In this document: piece by piece, positions 40,871 through 51,049 of the stretch | Layout of the letters: each line of letters opens with the position of its first letter | Position numbering within the stretch: the first letter of the stretch is position 1 | Notes under the pieces: model-generated | What the model was told of the DNA's origin: nothing | The model's database searches: none | The model's input: only the letters and a program-made list of their open reading frames with translations | NCBI GenBank assembly: GCA_029244725.1 | Contig: JAQWQJ010000089.1 | Location: 62,001-126,000 of the forward strand | Origin: Paracoccaceae bacterium | Lineage (GTDB): Bacteria; Pseudomonadota; Alphaproteobacteria; Rhodobacterales; Rhodobacteraceae | DNA length: 64,000 nt | Reading direction: 5' to 3' | Made by a program: the position numbers and the translations under genes

Positions 40871-41752
40871 GTGAGTTTTCAAATGCCAGACATTGGGGAC
40901 GGGCCCGTTTTGATCGCAGGTCCAACCGCCAGCGGAAAATCCTCATTGGCAATGGAGATTGCGTCACAGTTTGGTGGGCAGATCGTTAACGCTGACGCGA
41001 TTCAAGTGTTTGACGAGTGGCGCGTGCTTACTGCGCGCCCAAGTAAAGATGACGAGGCTGCTTTTCCACACAAGTTATATGGCCATGTTCCCCTCGACGG
41101 CGAATATTCTGTTGGCCATTGGCTCCGCGATGTGGAGCCGTTGCTTAAAACCGGTCCGAGACCCATTATCGTAGGTGGAACAGGTTTATACTTCACGGCA
41201 CTAACCCAGGGATTAGCTCAAATACCTGAGATTCCCCAATGGGTTCGCGACGAAGGCAATACTATTCGGGATCGACAAGGTCACGAAGCGATGCTTGTTG
41301 ACTTGGACACGGTGACAGTATCCCGTATCGACATCCAAAACCCGATGCGCGTCCAACGCGCTTGGGAGGTTTGGAAGGCGACGGGCAAGCAAATATCTGT
41401 TTGGCAGGATGAAACCCCGCCTGCCCTTTTGGATCTTGATACTGCCAACGCCTTTGTCATGGATGCACCGAAAGATTGGCTAAACGAGCGGATAGCACAG
41501 CGCTTTGACCACATGCTGGAAACCGGAGCGCTTGAGGAAGCCGAAGAAATTCTGCCGCGTTGGAATCCGGCGAACCTATCTTCGAAAGCGATCGGTGCGC
41601 CTGAACTTATCGCCTTTTTGCGTGGTGAGACTTCGCTAGATCAAGCAAAAGAACGCGCTACGATCGCCACGCGGCAATACGCAAAGCGCCAGCGAACGTG
41701 GTTTAAATCGCGTATGTCGGAATGGCGCCACATCAACCCCAGTTCAACGTAG
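40871..41752 (+). CDS. miaA: tRNA dimethylallyltransferase
   Basis: MiaA adds a dimethylallyl group to A37 of tRNAs reading codons that start with U. The 293-residue protein has the P-loop LIAGPTASGKSSLAMEIA, IVNADAIQVFDEWRVLTARP, IIVGGTGLYFTAL, and QYAKRQRTWF. The GTG at 40871 is preferred because GGAGAG lies five bases upstream; ATG 40883 is the alternative. Confidence 0.96.
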   Translation: MSFQMPDIGDGPVLIAGPTASGKSSLAMEIASQFGGQIVNADAIQVFDEWRVLTARPSKDDEAAFPHKLYGHVPLDGEYSVGHWLRDVEPLLKTGPRPIIVGGTGLYFTALTQGLAQIPEIPQWVRDEGNTIRDRQGHEAMLVDLDTVTVSRIDIQNPMRVQRAWEVWKATGKQISVWQDETPPALLDLDTANAFVMDAPKDWLNERIAQRFDHMLETGALEEAEEILPRWNPANLSSKAIGAPELIAFLRGETSLDQAKERATIATRQYAKRQRTWFKSRMSEWRHINPSST

Positions 41753-42043
41753 CTACATTCCTTCAATTAGATGATTCAAAACGGGCATCACCCACGAACA
41801 CACTACAAATAAACAATTCTTTACTTGCAAAAAATGCTCGTGTCGTTTTTGTTTAAGGTCGATGTCGCAAATTGACCGCAAAGTGGCGAAAGCGGCGATT
41901 GACGGTTCTAAGATTAATGTGCCGTAATAAGACTTTGGGGAGTTTCGTTCGTCTGCATGAAAAGAATACACAAAAAATGTGTGCGTCGACGTGAAATAAA
42001 TACCCCACGAAAAAGAATTTAACTGTGTAACAAGGAGTAAACG
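41753..42043. other. Intergenic region, promoter of the oligopeptide-type importer
   Basis: This AT-rich gap holds the promoter of the importer operon. A small inverted repeat (ACACA/TGTGT at 41968-41982) lies about 65 bp before the start; its meaning is unknown. I see no convincing gene: the leftward frame at 41753-42118 runs into the binding-protein gene and has no ribosome-binding site or family match. Confidence 0.45.
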
Positions 42044-43693
42044 ATGACGCACAATGCACCCAAAAATAACATTCACCCAGCTGCAGAAATGTACGCAACG
42101 GAATTCAAGTCCGGCCAACTTAGCCGCCGCGAATTTCTGACCCGTGCAACTGCATTGGGCGTTGCGACACCTGCAGCTTACGCGCTAATCGGCGCGGCAC
42201 CTGCAGTTGCAGCTGGTCACGCAAAGCAAGGCGGCACCATCCGTATGGAGATGGAAGTTCGCGCACTTAAGGACCCACGCACCTACGACTGGACGCAAAT
42301 CGCTACCTTTACAGCTGGTTGGCTTGAGTATCTGGTAGAGTACAACTCTGATGGTTCGTTTGAGCCGATGCTTCTGACATCTTGGGGTGCAAACGCAGAC
42401 GCAACTCAGTACACGTTGAAAGTTCGTGAAGGCGTTAAGTGGAACAATGGTGACGACTTCACCGCTGAAGATGTTGCACGCAACATCGCTGGCTGGTGTG
42501 AAAAGGACGTTGAGGGTAACTCAATGGCTGGCCGTATGGCTTCTCTCATTGACCCAGACACCAACAAAGCCGCTGACGGCGCGATCGTTGTTGTCGACAG
42601 CCACACAGTTCAACTGAACTGTAACGCTTCTGACATTACAATCATTCCTGGCATGGCTGACTATCCTGCCGCGATCGTTCACAGCTCGCACTCACCAGAC
42701 ACCATGGTTTCAAACCCTGTCGGTACTGGCTACATGATACCTGAAAATCTTGAAGTTGGTGTTGCCGCAACAGTCGTACGCAACGAAGGCCACGACTGGT
42801 GGGGTTATGCTGCTGGCAAGGGCGGATACGTCGACCGTATCGAGTTTGTTGACTACGGTACTGATCCAGCTGCGGTTGTTGCTGCATATGACGCTGGCGA
42901 AATCGATATGAACTGGGAATCTGCCGGTGAATTCGTCGACATCTTCTCAAGCCTTGGTCTGTCACACTCGACTGTTGCCTCAGGCGCGACCATCGTCATT
43001 CGTACCAACCAAAACCATGACCCTTATAAGGACGTTCGCGTTCGTAAGGCGATTGCTATGGCAGTCGACAATGCGATCTGTCTTGAACTTGGTCAGTCGG
43101 GTAACGGCGCAGTTGCAGACAACTGCCACGTTGGTCCAATGCACCCAGAGCACGATCCGGCAGTAACACGTCTTCCGCATGACCCAGCAATGGCGAAAGC
43201 ACTCATGGAAGAAGCCGGAATGATTGATTATGAGCACGAGCTTATTTCAATCGACGATGACTGGCGCAAGAACACAACCGACTCGGTTGCTGCTCAGATG
43301 CGTGATGCTGGAATCCCAGTTCGCCGGACCATTATGCCTGGTTCGACATTCTGGAACGATTGGGCAAACTATCCGTTCTCATCGACAAACTGGAACCACC
43401 GCCCACTGGGTACTCAGGTTCTTGGTCTTGCATATCGTTCGGGTGAAGCTTGGAACGAGTTCGCATGGTCAAACGCCGAATTTGATGCACTTCTTGCAGA
43501 AGCAAACGGTATTGCGGATGCTGATGCGCGTCGTGTTGTTATGGCTAAGATCCAAAAAATCGTCATCGACGAAGGCGTTACAATCCAGCCATATTGGCGC
43601 AACGTTGGTCGTCACCATGCTGACGGTCTTGTTGGCGTCGATATGCACATTGCGTATCTTCCTCAGATCTACAAATGGGGTTGGGCTGCCTAA
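42044..43693 (+). CDS. Peptide/opine-type ABC transporter, substrate-binding protein
   Basis: The 549-residue protein is a family-5 extracellular solute-binding protein. Its N-terminus has the twin-arginine motif [13 protein letters not shown] and a hydrophobic stretch to AAPAVAAG, so it is likely exported folded by Tat. [16 protein letters not shown] is the family block. A strong AAGGAG lies upstream. The ligand may be peptides, opines, nickel or sugars; the sequence does not say. A terminator follows, favouring excess receptor. Confidence 0.9.
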   Translation: MTHNAPKNNIHPAAEMYATEFKSGQLSRREFLTRATALGVATPAAYALIGAAPAVAAGHAKQGGTIRMEMEVRALKDPRTYDWTQIATFTAGWLEYLVEYNSDGSFEPMLLTSWGANADATQYTLKVREGVKWNNGDDFTAEDVARNIAGWCEKDVEGNSMAGRMASLIDPDTNKAADGAIVVVDSHTVQLNCNASDITIIPGMADYPAAIVHSSHSPDTMVSNPVGTGYMIPENLEVGVAATVVRNEGHDWWGYAAGKGGYVDRIEFVDYGTDPAAVVAAYDAGEIDMNWESAGEFVDIFSSLGLSHSTVASGATIVIRTNQNHDPYKDVRVRKAIAMAVDNAICLELGQSGNGAVADNCHVGPMHPEHDPAVTRLPHDPAMAKALMEEAGMIDYEHELISIDDDWRKNTTDSVAAQMRDAGIPVRRTIMPGSTFWNDWANYPFSSTNWNHRPLGTQVLGLAYRSGEAWNEFAWSNAEFDALLAEANGIADADARRVVMAKIQKIVIDEGVTIQPYWRNVGRHHADGLVGVDMHIAYLPQIYKWGWAA

Positions 43694-43720
43694 GCCAGCC
43701 TAAGCTGACAAATTAGAATT

Positions 43721-43749
43721 GGCCGCCGATCCGTCGGTGGCCCTTTTTT
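43721..43749 (+). terminator. Intra-operon terminator after the binding-protein gene
   Basis: GGCCGCCGA pairs with TCGGTGGCC (9 bp with one G-U) followed by CTTTTTT. It lies between the receptor gene and the first permease gene. Confidence 0.85.
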
Positions 43750-43803
43750 CTTAAGCCCTCAGACACAACTGGGGGAAAACAAATCAGACCAACAGGGGTC
43801 GAT

Positions 43804-44850
43804 ATGGGACTATTCATTCTCCGTAGGTTGGGAGTGATGATACTGACGGCTTTATGCCTGACGTTCGTCGTTTTCTTCCTAACGAACCTTTATCCCAATC
43901 TAGAAAAGCTCGCAAAAACTCAAGGTAACTTCCGGATGTCCGATGAACAGGTTGAAACCTGGCTCGGCAATCGTGGGTATCTTGAACCGACATTAGTGAA
44001 ATACGGCGAATGGCTTGGCGTTGTACCAGGATACGACATCGTCGGAGCCGATGGTGAACGACGCGGACGCTGCTACAATTCAACAATGAATCCAGACGAT
44101 GCGGCAACTTTCTGTGGCGTTTTGCAAGGTGATTGGGGAGATTCGACTGTCTTCAAGGAGCCAGCTTCAAAAATCATCGCAACGCGGCTTGGTCTTACAG
44201 GTAAGTTGATGATGTGGGTTTTAATCGTGATGGTCCCATCTGCCCTGATCGTTGGCGTTATGGCCGGGATGCGCGAGGGGTCGAAACTAGATAGATCGTT
44301 GTCTACGTTTTCGATCGCGACGACGGCGACACCGGAATACGTATCTGGCGTTATCTTCATTGCGATATTTGCATCATCCGCCGTTGGTTTAAAATGGTTT
44401 AAAGGCTCTGCGACGTCCGCAATGGAAACCGCAACGCTTCAGAATTTTACCTTACCCGTCCTGACAATCGCCCTCTACGGCATGGGATACATTGCCCGAA
44501 TGACACGCGCCTCGATGGCCGAAGTCATGACAGCGCAGTATATCCGAACAGCGCGACTAAAAGGCGTCAGCTTCAAAAATATCGTTGTTAAACACGCACT
44601 CAGAAACGCTCTGATTGCTCCGTTTACGGTGATTATGTTGCAGGTGCCTTGGCTGTTAAACGGGGTCGTGATCGTCGAGACGTTGTTTAACTACAAAGGT
44701 TTCGGTTGGGTTCTTGTCCAAGCCGCAGGCAACAACGACGTTGAATTGTTGTTGGGCGTATCTGTTGTTTCGGTCGTAGTGGTTTTGTTGACGCAGCTGA
44801 TCTCAGACATCGGTTACGTTTACCTAAACCCACGCATCAAAGTAAGCTAA
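43804..44850 (+). CDS. ABC transporter permease, DppB type
   Basis: The 348-residue membrane protein is the first inner-membrane subunit of the importer, with RRLGVMILTALCLTFVVFFL at the N-terminus and YIRTARLKGVSFKNIVVKHA, the coupling motif of DppB/OppB permeases. A large periplasmic segment (about residues 35-125) follows the first span. A 12-bp gap separates it from the next permease. Confidence 0.92.
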   Translation: MGLFILRRLGVMILTALCLTFVVFFLTNLYPNLEKLAKTQGNFRMSDEQVETWLGNRGYLEPTLVKYGEWLGVVPGYDIVGADGERRGRCYNSTMNPDDAATFCGVLQGDWGDSTVFKEPASKIIATRLGLTGKLMMWVLIVMVPSALIVGVMAGMREGSKLDRSLSTFSIATTATPEYVSGVIFIAIFASSAVGLKWFKGSATSAMETATLQNFTLPVLTIALYGMGYIARMTRASMAEVMTAQYIRTARLKGVSFKNIVVKHALRNALIAPFTVIMLQVPWLLNGVVIVETLFNYKGFGWVLVQAAGNNDVELLLGVSVVSVVVVLLTQLISDIGYVYLNPRIKVS

Positions 44851-44862
44851 GGAGGGGATGAG

Positions 44863-46032
44863 ATGGAACCGCTAAACTGGGGCGAAATCATTATCCGTAT
44901 TCTGGGTGATATGATGCCAACATGGATCGCGCTCATTGTGATGTTCGCAGTGTCGATCTACTACAAACGAAACCTTGGCCTGTACGGCAAACTATTCGAC
45001 AGCACGATCGGCATGATCGGATTGGCGATGGTAATGTTCTGGGTCTTTACGGGAATATTCTCGGCACTGGACTTAGTTGGAACACACGATCCGCTGGGCC
45101 AGATTTCCGGAATGAAGAATAAAGTTCCGGGTACTCCGGTTCGGGGAAGCCCAGAAGGCGTATATGAATACTACCTACTGGGTGGCGATAACCTTGCACG
45201 CGATGTCTATACACGCATGGTCAACGGCTCTTGGGAAGTTATTAAGATTGCGCCGTTTGCCACGATCTTTGCCTTTATGGTGGGTATCACGCTTGGTTTG
45301 CCCGCAGGTTATTACGGTGGCCGCTTGGACACTGTGCTGTCCTTCCTTGCAAACTTGATCCTCGCCTTTCCTGTGATCCTGTTGTTCTACCTACTGGTGA
45401 CGCCAGAGATCATTGCCACGGGCATACCGGTGTATATGGCTGGGGTGTTGTTTATTTTCCCGATTATCTTCTTCGTGATCTTGTTCAACTCTCGTTTCTT
45501 CACACAACCAAACAAGCGCAACATCTACCTTGCGGTGACAATCCTTCTAGGTGGTTGGTTGTATTTGGGCATTGCTTGGGATGCAGATCCGCTTGGGATC
45601 GTTTTATTCCCATCCAACGTGCTTGTGGTGTTCGTATCTGTGGTCTTCGTGAACTCTCCTACGGTCTTCCGTATTGTTCGCGGTTTGACCTTGGACATCA
45701 AAACACGCGATTACGTGGCAGCTGCCCAAACGCGGGGCGAAGGTCCTTGGTACATTATGCTTTGGGAAATCTTGCCCAACGCGCGTGGCCCGCTGATCGT
45801 GGATTTCTGTTTACGGATTGGTTATGTGACCATTCTTTTGGGAACTTTGGGTTTCTTTGGCCTCGGCCTTAGCCCTGAAAGCCCAGATTGGGGATCGACC
45901 ATTAACGATGGACGTAAACTTCTTTCGGTTTATCTGCACCCTGCCCTAGCACCAGCGCTTTCATTACTTTCGCTCGTGCTTGGACTGAACCTGCTTGCAG
46001 ATGGTCTTCGTGAAGAAAGTCTTCGGGACTAA
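44863..46032 (+). CDS. ABC transporter permease, DppC type
   Basis: The 389-residue membrane protein is the second permease, with DYVAAAQTRGEGPWYIMLWE (coupling motif) and GFFGLGLSPESPDWGS. At 389 residues it is longer than DppC of E. coli (about 300), with extra spans near the N-terminus and after the middle. AAGGAGGGG lies directly before the ATG. A terminator follows. Confidence 0.92.
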   Translation: MEPLNWGEIIIRILGDMMPTWIALIVMFAVSIYYKRNLGLYGKLFDSTIGMIGLAMVMFWVFTGIFSALDLVGTHDPLGQISGMKNKVPGTPVRGSPEGVYEYYLLGGDNLARDVYTRMVNGSWEVIKIAPFATIFAFMVGITLGLPAGYYGGRLDTVLSFLANLILAFPVILLFYLLVTPEIIATGIPVYMAGVLFIFPIIFFVILFNSRFFTQPNKRNIYLAVTILLGGWLYLGIAWDADPLGIVLFPSNVLVVFVSVVFVNSPTVFRIVRGLTLDIKTRDYVAAAQTRGEGPWYIMLWEILPNARGPLIVDFCLRIGYVTILLGTLGFFGLGLSPESPDWGSTINDGRKLLSVYLHPALAPALSLLSLVLGLNLLADGLREESLRD

Positions 46033-46045
46033 AGTGATCGACGGC

Positions 46046-46079
46046 GGTCCGGGGCCCTGCCTCGGACCCCGAGATTTTT
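46046..46079 (+). terminator. Hairpin terminator/attenuator before the ATPase gene
   Basis: GGTCCGGG pairs with CTCGGACC (8 bp, one G-U) followed by CCCGAGATTTTTA. It lies between the second permease and the ATPase gene. The G+C-rich palindrome is of a type often repeated between Rhodobacteraceae genes. Confidence 0.6.
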
Positions 46080-46130
46080 AGACAAAAGATGATCAGATGA
46101 AACTGGTCACGCTCCAACAAGGAGAAAGAC

Positions 46131-48218
46131 ATGTCAAAAATGGCTGAATATGAAGGCCCAATACTTGAGATCGACAACCTTTCGATTTCATTTTTCACCC
46201 GTCTTCGAGAGATCCCCGCGGTTATGGATTTTTCGTGCACCGTTCAACCAGGCGAGGCAATGGGCCTTGTCGGGGAATCAGGTTGCGGTAAATCGACTGT
46301 TGCACTTGGGGTCATGCAAGACCTTGGCGTTAACGGCAAAACTGTTGGCGGTTCGATCAAGTTTAAAGGCCGCGATCTAAACAAGATGAGCCCCGAGGAA
46401 CTGCGTGACATTCGTGGCAACGAGATTGCGATGATCTATCAAGAGCCTATGGCCTCGCTGAACCCAGCGATGAAAATTGGCAAGCAGTTGATGGAAGTGC
46501 CAATGATCCACGAAGGTGTGTCAGAGGCCGAAGCTTATGATCGAGCATTGGAAGTTGTCACGGATGTGAAGCTTCCAGACCCTGATCGTATCCTGAAATC
46601 ATTCCCACATCAGCTTTCTGGTGGTCAGCAACAACGTATCGTAATCGCGATGGCGTTGATGTCAAAACCATCGCTTCTGATTCTAGATGAACCAACGACG
46701 GCGCTTGATGTGACAGTTGAAGCCGCAGTTGTGGAATTGGTTAAGGATCTTGGCAAGAAATACGGCACCTCTATGCTGTTTATTTCACACAACCTTGGCC
46801 TAATCCTTGAGACCTGCGATCGTATTTGTGTGATGTATTCAGGTGAAGCGGTTGAAGCCGGCTCGATTGATGACGTGTTCGACCACATGCAACACCCTTA
46901 TACCCAAGCGCTGTTCCGCTCGATCCCTCTTCCTGGTGCCGACAAGAATGCGCATCCGTTGGTTGCAATTCCAGGTAACTTCCCGCTTCCGCATGAGCGG
47001 CCGAACGGCTGTAACTTTGGGCCACGTTGTAACTATTTTGAGGAAGGTCGCTGTGACGGCGGCGATATCAAAATGGCGCCTGTTCAAGGATTTGAACGTC
47101 ATGATTCACGTTGCCTCAAGTTCGAGGAAATCGATTGGGACGCGCCAGTTGAAGCCGGAGACAAATCTGAAAAGACTAAGCCTGGCAAAGTCGTTCTGAA
47201 AATGGATAACCTCAAGAAGTATTATGAGGTTGCGGCAAATGCGATGTTTGGTGGTGGCGACAAAAAGGTCGTAAAAGCCAACGAAACTTTAAGTTTTGAG
47301 GCGCGTGAATCTGAAACACTGGCAATTGTGGGTGAATCAGGCTGCGGAAAATCGACATTTGCAAAAGTTTTGATGGGCCTTGAAACGGCAACCGACGGGG
47401 AAATTCTACTCGATGGCAAGAACATCGAAGGTACAGCTATCCAAGACCGTGACACGAAAACCGTTGCGGATATTCAGATGGTTTTCCAAAACCCGTTCGA
47501 CACTCTGAACCCCTCGATGACAATTGGGCGCCAAATCATACGTGCACTTGAAGTCTTTGGAGTTGGGGATTCCGAGGAAGCGCGTCGCGACCGAATGTTG
47601 CAATTGCTTGATCTTGTGAAGCTACCACGCGCTTTTGCGGATCGCATGCCACGTCAGTTATCAGGTGGCCAAAAGCAGCGTGTGGGCATTGCCCGCGCCT
47701 TTGCCGGAGATGCGCGGATCGTCGTTGCAGACGAACCAGTGTCGGCGCTTGATGTTTCAGTGCAGGCGGCCGTGACCGATCTTTTGATGGAAATTCAGCG
47801 CGAGCACAAAACCACGCTGCTATTCATCAGCCACGATCTATCGATTGTGCGTTACCTCTCGGATCGTGTCATGGTGATGTACCTTGGCCATGTTGTCGAA
47901 CTCGGATCAACGGATCAGGTTTTTGCGCCGCCATACCACCCCTATACAGAAGCGCTTCTGTCGGCAGTTCCAATTGCGGACACTTCGATTGAGAAAAAGC
48001 ACATTGTGTTAGAGGGCGATATACCATCTGCAATGGATCCTCCTTCAGGCTGTCCTTTCCAAACACGCTGTCGCTGGAAAGACAAAGTTGCCGGTGGGCT
48101 TTGCGAACAAGAGGTTCCAGAGCAGAAGACGCTTGCTGACGGTCACGAAATCAAGTGCCACCTTTCGCAGGAAGAACTTGATGGGATGGAACCTGTAATC
48201 AAAGTTGCTGCTGAGTAA
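46131..48218 (+). CDS. ABC transporter ATP-binding protein, DppD-DppF fusion
   Basis: The 695-residue protein has two complete ATPase halves. The first has Walker A GLVGESGCGKSTV (about residues 46-58), LSGGQQQR and LLILDEPTTALDVTV; the second has IVGESGCGKSTFA (about 400), LSGGQKQR and IVVADEPVSALDVSV. Each half ends in an oligopeptide-ABC C-terminal segment with conserved Cys (GCNFGPRCNY; CPFQTRCRW). The fusion replaces the two separate DppD and DppF proteins found in E. coli. AAGGAG precedes the ATG and a terminator follows. Confidence 0.94.
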   Translation: MSKMAEYEGPILEIDNLSISFFTRLREIPAVMDFSCTVQPGEAMGLVGESGCGKSTVALGVMQDLGVNGKTVGGSIKFKGRDLNKMSPEELRDIRGNEIAMIYQEPMASLNPAMKIGKQLMEVPMIHEGVSEAEAYDRALEVVTDVKLPDPDRILKSFPHQLSGGQQQRIVIAMALMSKPSLLILDEPTTALDVTVEAAVVELVKDLGKKYGTSMLFISHNLGLILETCDRICVMYSGEAVEAGSIDDVFDHMQHPYTQALFRSIPLPGADKNAHPLVAIPGNFPLPHERPNGCNFGPRCNYFEEGRCDGGDIKMAPVQGFERHDSRCLKFEEIDWDAPVEAGDKSEKTKPGKVVLKMDNLKKYYEVAANAMFGGGDKKVVKANETLSFEARESETLAIVGESGCGKSTFAKVLMGLETATDGEILLDGKNIEGTAIQDRDTKTVADIQMVFQNPFDTLNPSMTIGRQIIRALEVFGVGDSEEARRDRMLQLLDLVKLPRAFADRMPRQLSGGQKQRVGIARAFAGDARIVVADEPVSALDVSVQAAVTDLLMEIQREHKTTLLFISHDLSIVRYLSDRVMVMYLGHVVELGSTDQVFAPPYHPYTEALLSAVPIADTSIEKKHIVLEGDIPSAMDPPSGCPFQTRCRWKDKVAGGLCEQEVPEQKTLADGHEIKCHLSQEELDGMEPVIKVAAE

Positions 48219-48241
48219 GCAGGAATTGACAAGCATTCAGA

Positions 48242-48270
48242 AACGCCGCCTTACTTGGGCGGCGTTTTAC
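48242..48270 (+). terminator. Rho-independent terminator after the oligopeptide-type operon
   Basis: AACGCCGCC pairs with GGCGGCGTT (9 bp, 7-nt loop), followed by TTACTTT. Confidence 0.88.
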
Positions 48271-48283
48271 TTTGGAGTTTCTG

Positions 48284-48619
48284 ATGTCGCGTTTTTCCCC
48301 CATGCCTTCCCCACCGTATTATGCTGTGATTTTTTCGAACCAAATGGGCGAGGATTCATCAGGATACGGAGCTATGTCTGATTTGATGGCGTCAATATCG
48401 GCCGATCAAGAAGGTTATATCGGAGTTGAGTCGACCAGAGACACCGAGGGTTTCGGCATCACCGTCAGTTATTGGGAAAGCGAAGAAGCAATAACGCAGT
48501 GGCGAGAGAACGCGAAACACCTTGCTGCACAGATGAAGGGCAAAATGACGTGGTATGATCACTACCAATTGCGCGTGGCAAAGATTGAACGCCAATATCA
48601 AGGGCCAGATGGGCGCTAA
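48284..48619 (+). CDS. Antibiotic biosynthesis monooxygenase (ABM) domain protein
   Basis: The protein of about 111 residues has the ferredoxin-like ABM fold: YYAVIFSNQM, QEGYIGVESTRDTEGFGITV and SYWESEEAITQWREN. Such proteins are often heme-degrading or quinone monooxygenases or simply stress-linked; the role here is unknown. The ATG at 48284 (MSRFSPMP) is chosen because TGGAG lies eight bases upstream. It lies between a terminator and ssb, so it is probably transcribed alone. Confidence 0.8.
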   Translation: MSRFSPMPSPPYYAVIFSNQMGEDSSGYGAMSDLMASISADQEGYIGVESTRDTEGFGITVSYWESEEAITQWRENAKHLAAQMKGKMTWYDHYQLRVAKIERQYQGPDGR

Positions 48620-48702
48620 CGAGTTGGTTTTGACTTCCATTAACTCTTATTGAATGGTCTAAGGGCTAAATACAAAAACAAGATTCTACAGGAGTTTTCG
48701 TC

Positions 48703-49224
48703 ATGGCTGGTTCCGTGAATAAGGTTATCCTCATCGGCAATCTCGGCCGTGACCCCGAGGTTCGCAGCTTCCAAAATGGAGGCAAAGTTTGCAACTTGCG
48801 CATCGCAACTTCGGAAACTTGGAAAGACCGTAACTCTGGTGAACGTCGCGAAAAGACTGAGTGGCACTCGGTCGCCGTCTTTTCGGAGGGTTTGGTACGT
48901 GTCTGCGAACAATACCTTCGCAAGGGCTCGAAAATCTACATCGAGGGCAAACTTCAAACGCGCAAGTGGAAAGACCAAAGCGGACAGGATCGCTACTCGA
49001 CTGAGGTCGTGTTGCAAGGATTTGACGCAACGCTAGTCATGCTCGACGGTCGCAATGAAAGCGGTGGCGGTGGCTATGGCGGTGGTGAGCAAGGCAGTTA
49101 TGGCGGTGGCGGATACGATCAAGGCGGTGGATACGCTGGCGGAGGCCAAGGCGGCGGTGGTCAAGGCGGCGGCGGAGGCGGCTCAGCCCCATCCAGAGAT
49201 TTGGATGACGAAATACCATTTTAA
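48703..49224 (+). CDS. ssb: Single-stranded DNA-binding protein
   Basis: SSB coats single-stranded DNA in replication and repair. The 173-residue protein has an OB-fold (about residues 4-112, [17 protein letters not shown]), a Gly- and Gln-rich linker, and the acidic tip DLDDEIPF that recruits partner enzymes. AGGAG lies before the ATG. No LexA-type box was seen upstream. Confidence 0.97.
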   Translation: MAGSVNKVILIGNLGRDPEVRSFQNGGKVCNLRIATSETWKDRNSGERREKTEWHSVAVFSEGLVRVCEQYLRKGSKIYIEGKLQTRKWKDQSGQDRYSTEVVLQGFDATLVMLDGRNESGGGGYGGGEQGSYGGGGYDQGGGYAGGGQGGGGQGGGGGGSAPSRDLDDEIPF

Positions 49225-49228
49225 ACAA

Positions 49229-49258
49229 TAGGCGCCCAAGTGGCGCCTAAAGTTTTTT
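49229..49258. terminator. Terminator after ssb, shared with convergent gene
   Basis: TAGGCGCC pairs with GGCGCCTA (8 bp, 5-nt loop), followed by AAGTTTTTT. The right arm overlaps the stop codon of the convergent DUF924 gene, so both genes may end here. Confidence 0.8.
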
Positions 49259-49888
49259 GGCATCGCGAAGATGTGGAAAATCACCTTCGGCAATATAAGC
49301 TGCCTCGTCGGGTGTCGAAACGCGGCCATAAATTGGATTGCGATGAGGATGCCGACCGAAGCGGCGAATATTTCCAAGCACGCGTTCGTTCTGCGCAATG
49401 AAACCATCGACCATTTGCTGGGCGGGTCCAGCCATACGTGCCGCTATACGATGTACGACCGTCATAGCATTTTCAAACCGTTCAAGATGCTCGGGGCCTT
49501 CGCAATGGGAAATTGCTATTATAAAAAAAGCTTGTTCCCAAGGCTCTAGCTCATCAAAGTCCTCGCGAAAAATCGTGTCCATAGCCATGCGCGTTGCTTT
49601 ATTATCTTGGGCAAAAGCTGCAGGAGTGTCCCGCCAAAGCGAGCGTGGAAATTGATCCAAGGCGATCAACAACGCCAAACGACCCCGTAACGTCTCGGCC
49701 CAATGATCCAAAAGACCTGCCGCAGCGGCCTCAGTCAGGTCAGCGTATTGGGTGCAAATTCGTTCATCCATACCGCCTTGCATGCGTTCGTCCCAAAACG
49801 CGCCGTGCGTGTCCATCGAATTCTGGTGTCCCGTGTCCGGAAACCAAAGATCGAGAACTTGATCGGGCGTAAACGTATTGGCATTCAT
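49247..49888 (-). CDS. DUF924 family protein
   Basis: The 213-residue cytoplasmic protein has the start VLDLWFPDTGHQ and the block GRLALLIALDQFPRSLWRD, both typical of DUF924. The family is widespread, with a helical repeat-like fold and no established function. It has no signal peptide. It ends 22 bp from ssb, convergent, and lies 45 bp from the aroB stop. Confidence 0.88.
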   Translation of the reverse strand: MNANTFTPDQVLDLWFPDTGHQNSMDTHGAFWDERMQGGMDERICTQYADLTEAAAAGLLDHWAETLRGRLALLIALDQFPRSLWRDTPAAFAQDNKATRMAMDTIFREDFDELEPWEQAFFIIAISHCEGPEHLERFENAMTVVHRIAARMAGPAQQMVDGFIAQNERVLGNIRRFGRHPHRNPIYGRVSTPDEAAYIAEGDFPHLRDAKKL

Positions 49889-49933
49889 GTCGCGGCTCCT
49901 GTTTGATGTCTGAGCCTAGCATGAAGTTGCCGT

Positions 49934-51043
49934 TTAAAGAAGGAATCCGTTCTTAAGAACAGTCAACACATCGTCGGGATCAACATCAGATGTTACAAAC
50001 GAAGATCCAATTCCGTTGGCGAGAATGAACCGAAGCTGTCCGTTTATCACCTTTTTGTCCTGAGACATAAGCTCAAGCAGATATGACGCCGGTGGAAGTT
50101 CATCTTCGATGTCATTTAAGTTTGTTTTCATTCCCATGGCCTGGAACAAGGCTCGAACTCGGCTAGGAGTTTCCTGAGACACCAGACCCATTTGTGCCGA
50201 AAGATCGAAGGCAAGCGCGCAACCAATAGAAACACCCTCACCATGCAGCAACCTGTCAGAGTAGCCCGTGGCCGCTTCAAGTGCGTGGCAGAATGTGTGG
50301 CCAAGGTTTAACAATGCACGATCGCCCTGTTCAGTCTCGTCCCGAACGACGATATCTGCTTTCATCTGGCAAGACCGCTTAACCGCATATATCCGCGCAT
50401 CCATATCTCCGCTCGACATGGCATCGCCGTTTTTCTCAAGCCACTCGAAAAAACCCAAGTCACCGAGAAGGCCGTATTTGACGATTTCGCCGCAGCCCGC
50501 CAGAAAATCGCGTGATGTGAGTGTTTCCAAAACACCAACGTCTGCAAGAACCAAAGTTGGTTGATGAAACGCCCCGATCAGATTTTTACCCTGAGGTGCA
50601 TTGATCCCTGTTTTACCGCCGACGGAACTATCGACCTGCGCCAACAGAGACGTCGGTATCTGAATAAACCTGACGCCGCGGCGCAAAACGGCGGCAGCAA
50701 ACCCAACCAAGTCACCAATGACACCACCGCCAAGAGCGATAACCACGTCATTGCGCTCAACTTTATTTTCCAGCAGCCATTCAACGGTGCGTGTAAGCTG
50801 AGGCCAACCTTTCGTCGCCTCACCAGCAGGAAGGGTCAGTGAGACTACATCGATGCCGGCGTTGCCTAGGGATGTTTTCAGCGTATCAAGGTGAAGCGCT
50901 GCAACATTTTCATCAGTCACAACGGCTACCCGTTGGCGCTTCAAAAATGGGCCAACAAATTCGGCTGCTCTGGTAAGAAGTCCGGGACCAATGTGAATAT
51001 CGTACGCACGGTCACCCAAAGCTACATGAACAGTTTCAGTCAT
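49934..51043 (-). CDS. aroB: 3-dehydroquinate synthase
   Basis: AroB cyclises DAHP to 3-dehydroquinate, the second shikimate-pathway step. The 369-residue protein has ALGGGVIGDLVGFAAAVLRR, the active-site block DSSVGGKTGIN, and LLNLGHTFCHALE (zinc ligands). It follows aroK by 6 bp as an operon. Confidence 0.97.
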   Translation of the reverse strand: MTETVHVALGDRAYDIHIGPGLLTRAAEFVGPFLKRQRVAVVTDENVAALHLDTLKTSLGNAGIDVVSLTLPAGEATKGWPQLTRTVEWLLENKVERNDVVIALGGGVIGDLVGFAAAVLRRGVRFIQIPTSLLAQVDSSVGGKTGINAPQGKNLIGAFHQPTLVLADVGVLETLTSRDFLAGCGEIVKYGLLGDLGFFEWLEKNGDAMSSGDMDARIYAVKRSCQMKADIVVRDETEQGDRALLNLGHTFCHALEAATGYSDRLLHGEGVSIGCALAFDLSAQMGLVSQETPSRVRALFQAMGMKTNLNDIEDELPPASYLLELMSQDKKVINGQLRFILANGIGSSFVTSDVDPDDVLTVLKNGFLL

Positions 51044-51049
51044 CTGCCG

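Noticed and set aside
41753-42118. Leftward 121-residue frame upstream of the peptide-type receptor
   Set aside because: It overlaps the start of the receptor gene, has no ribosome-binding site, and its Phe/Cys-rich product matches nothing.
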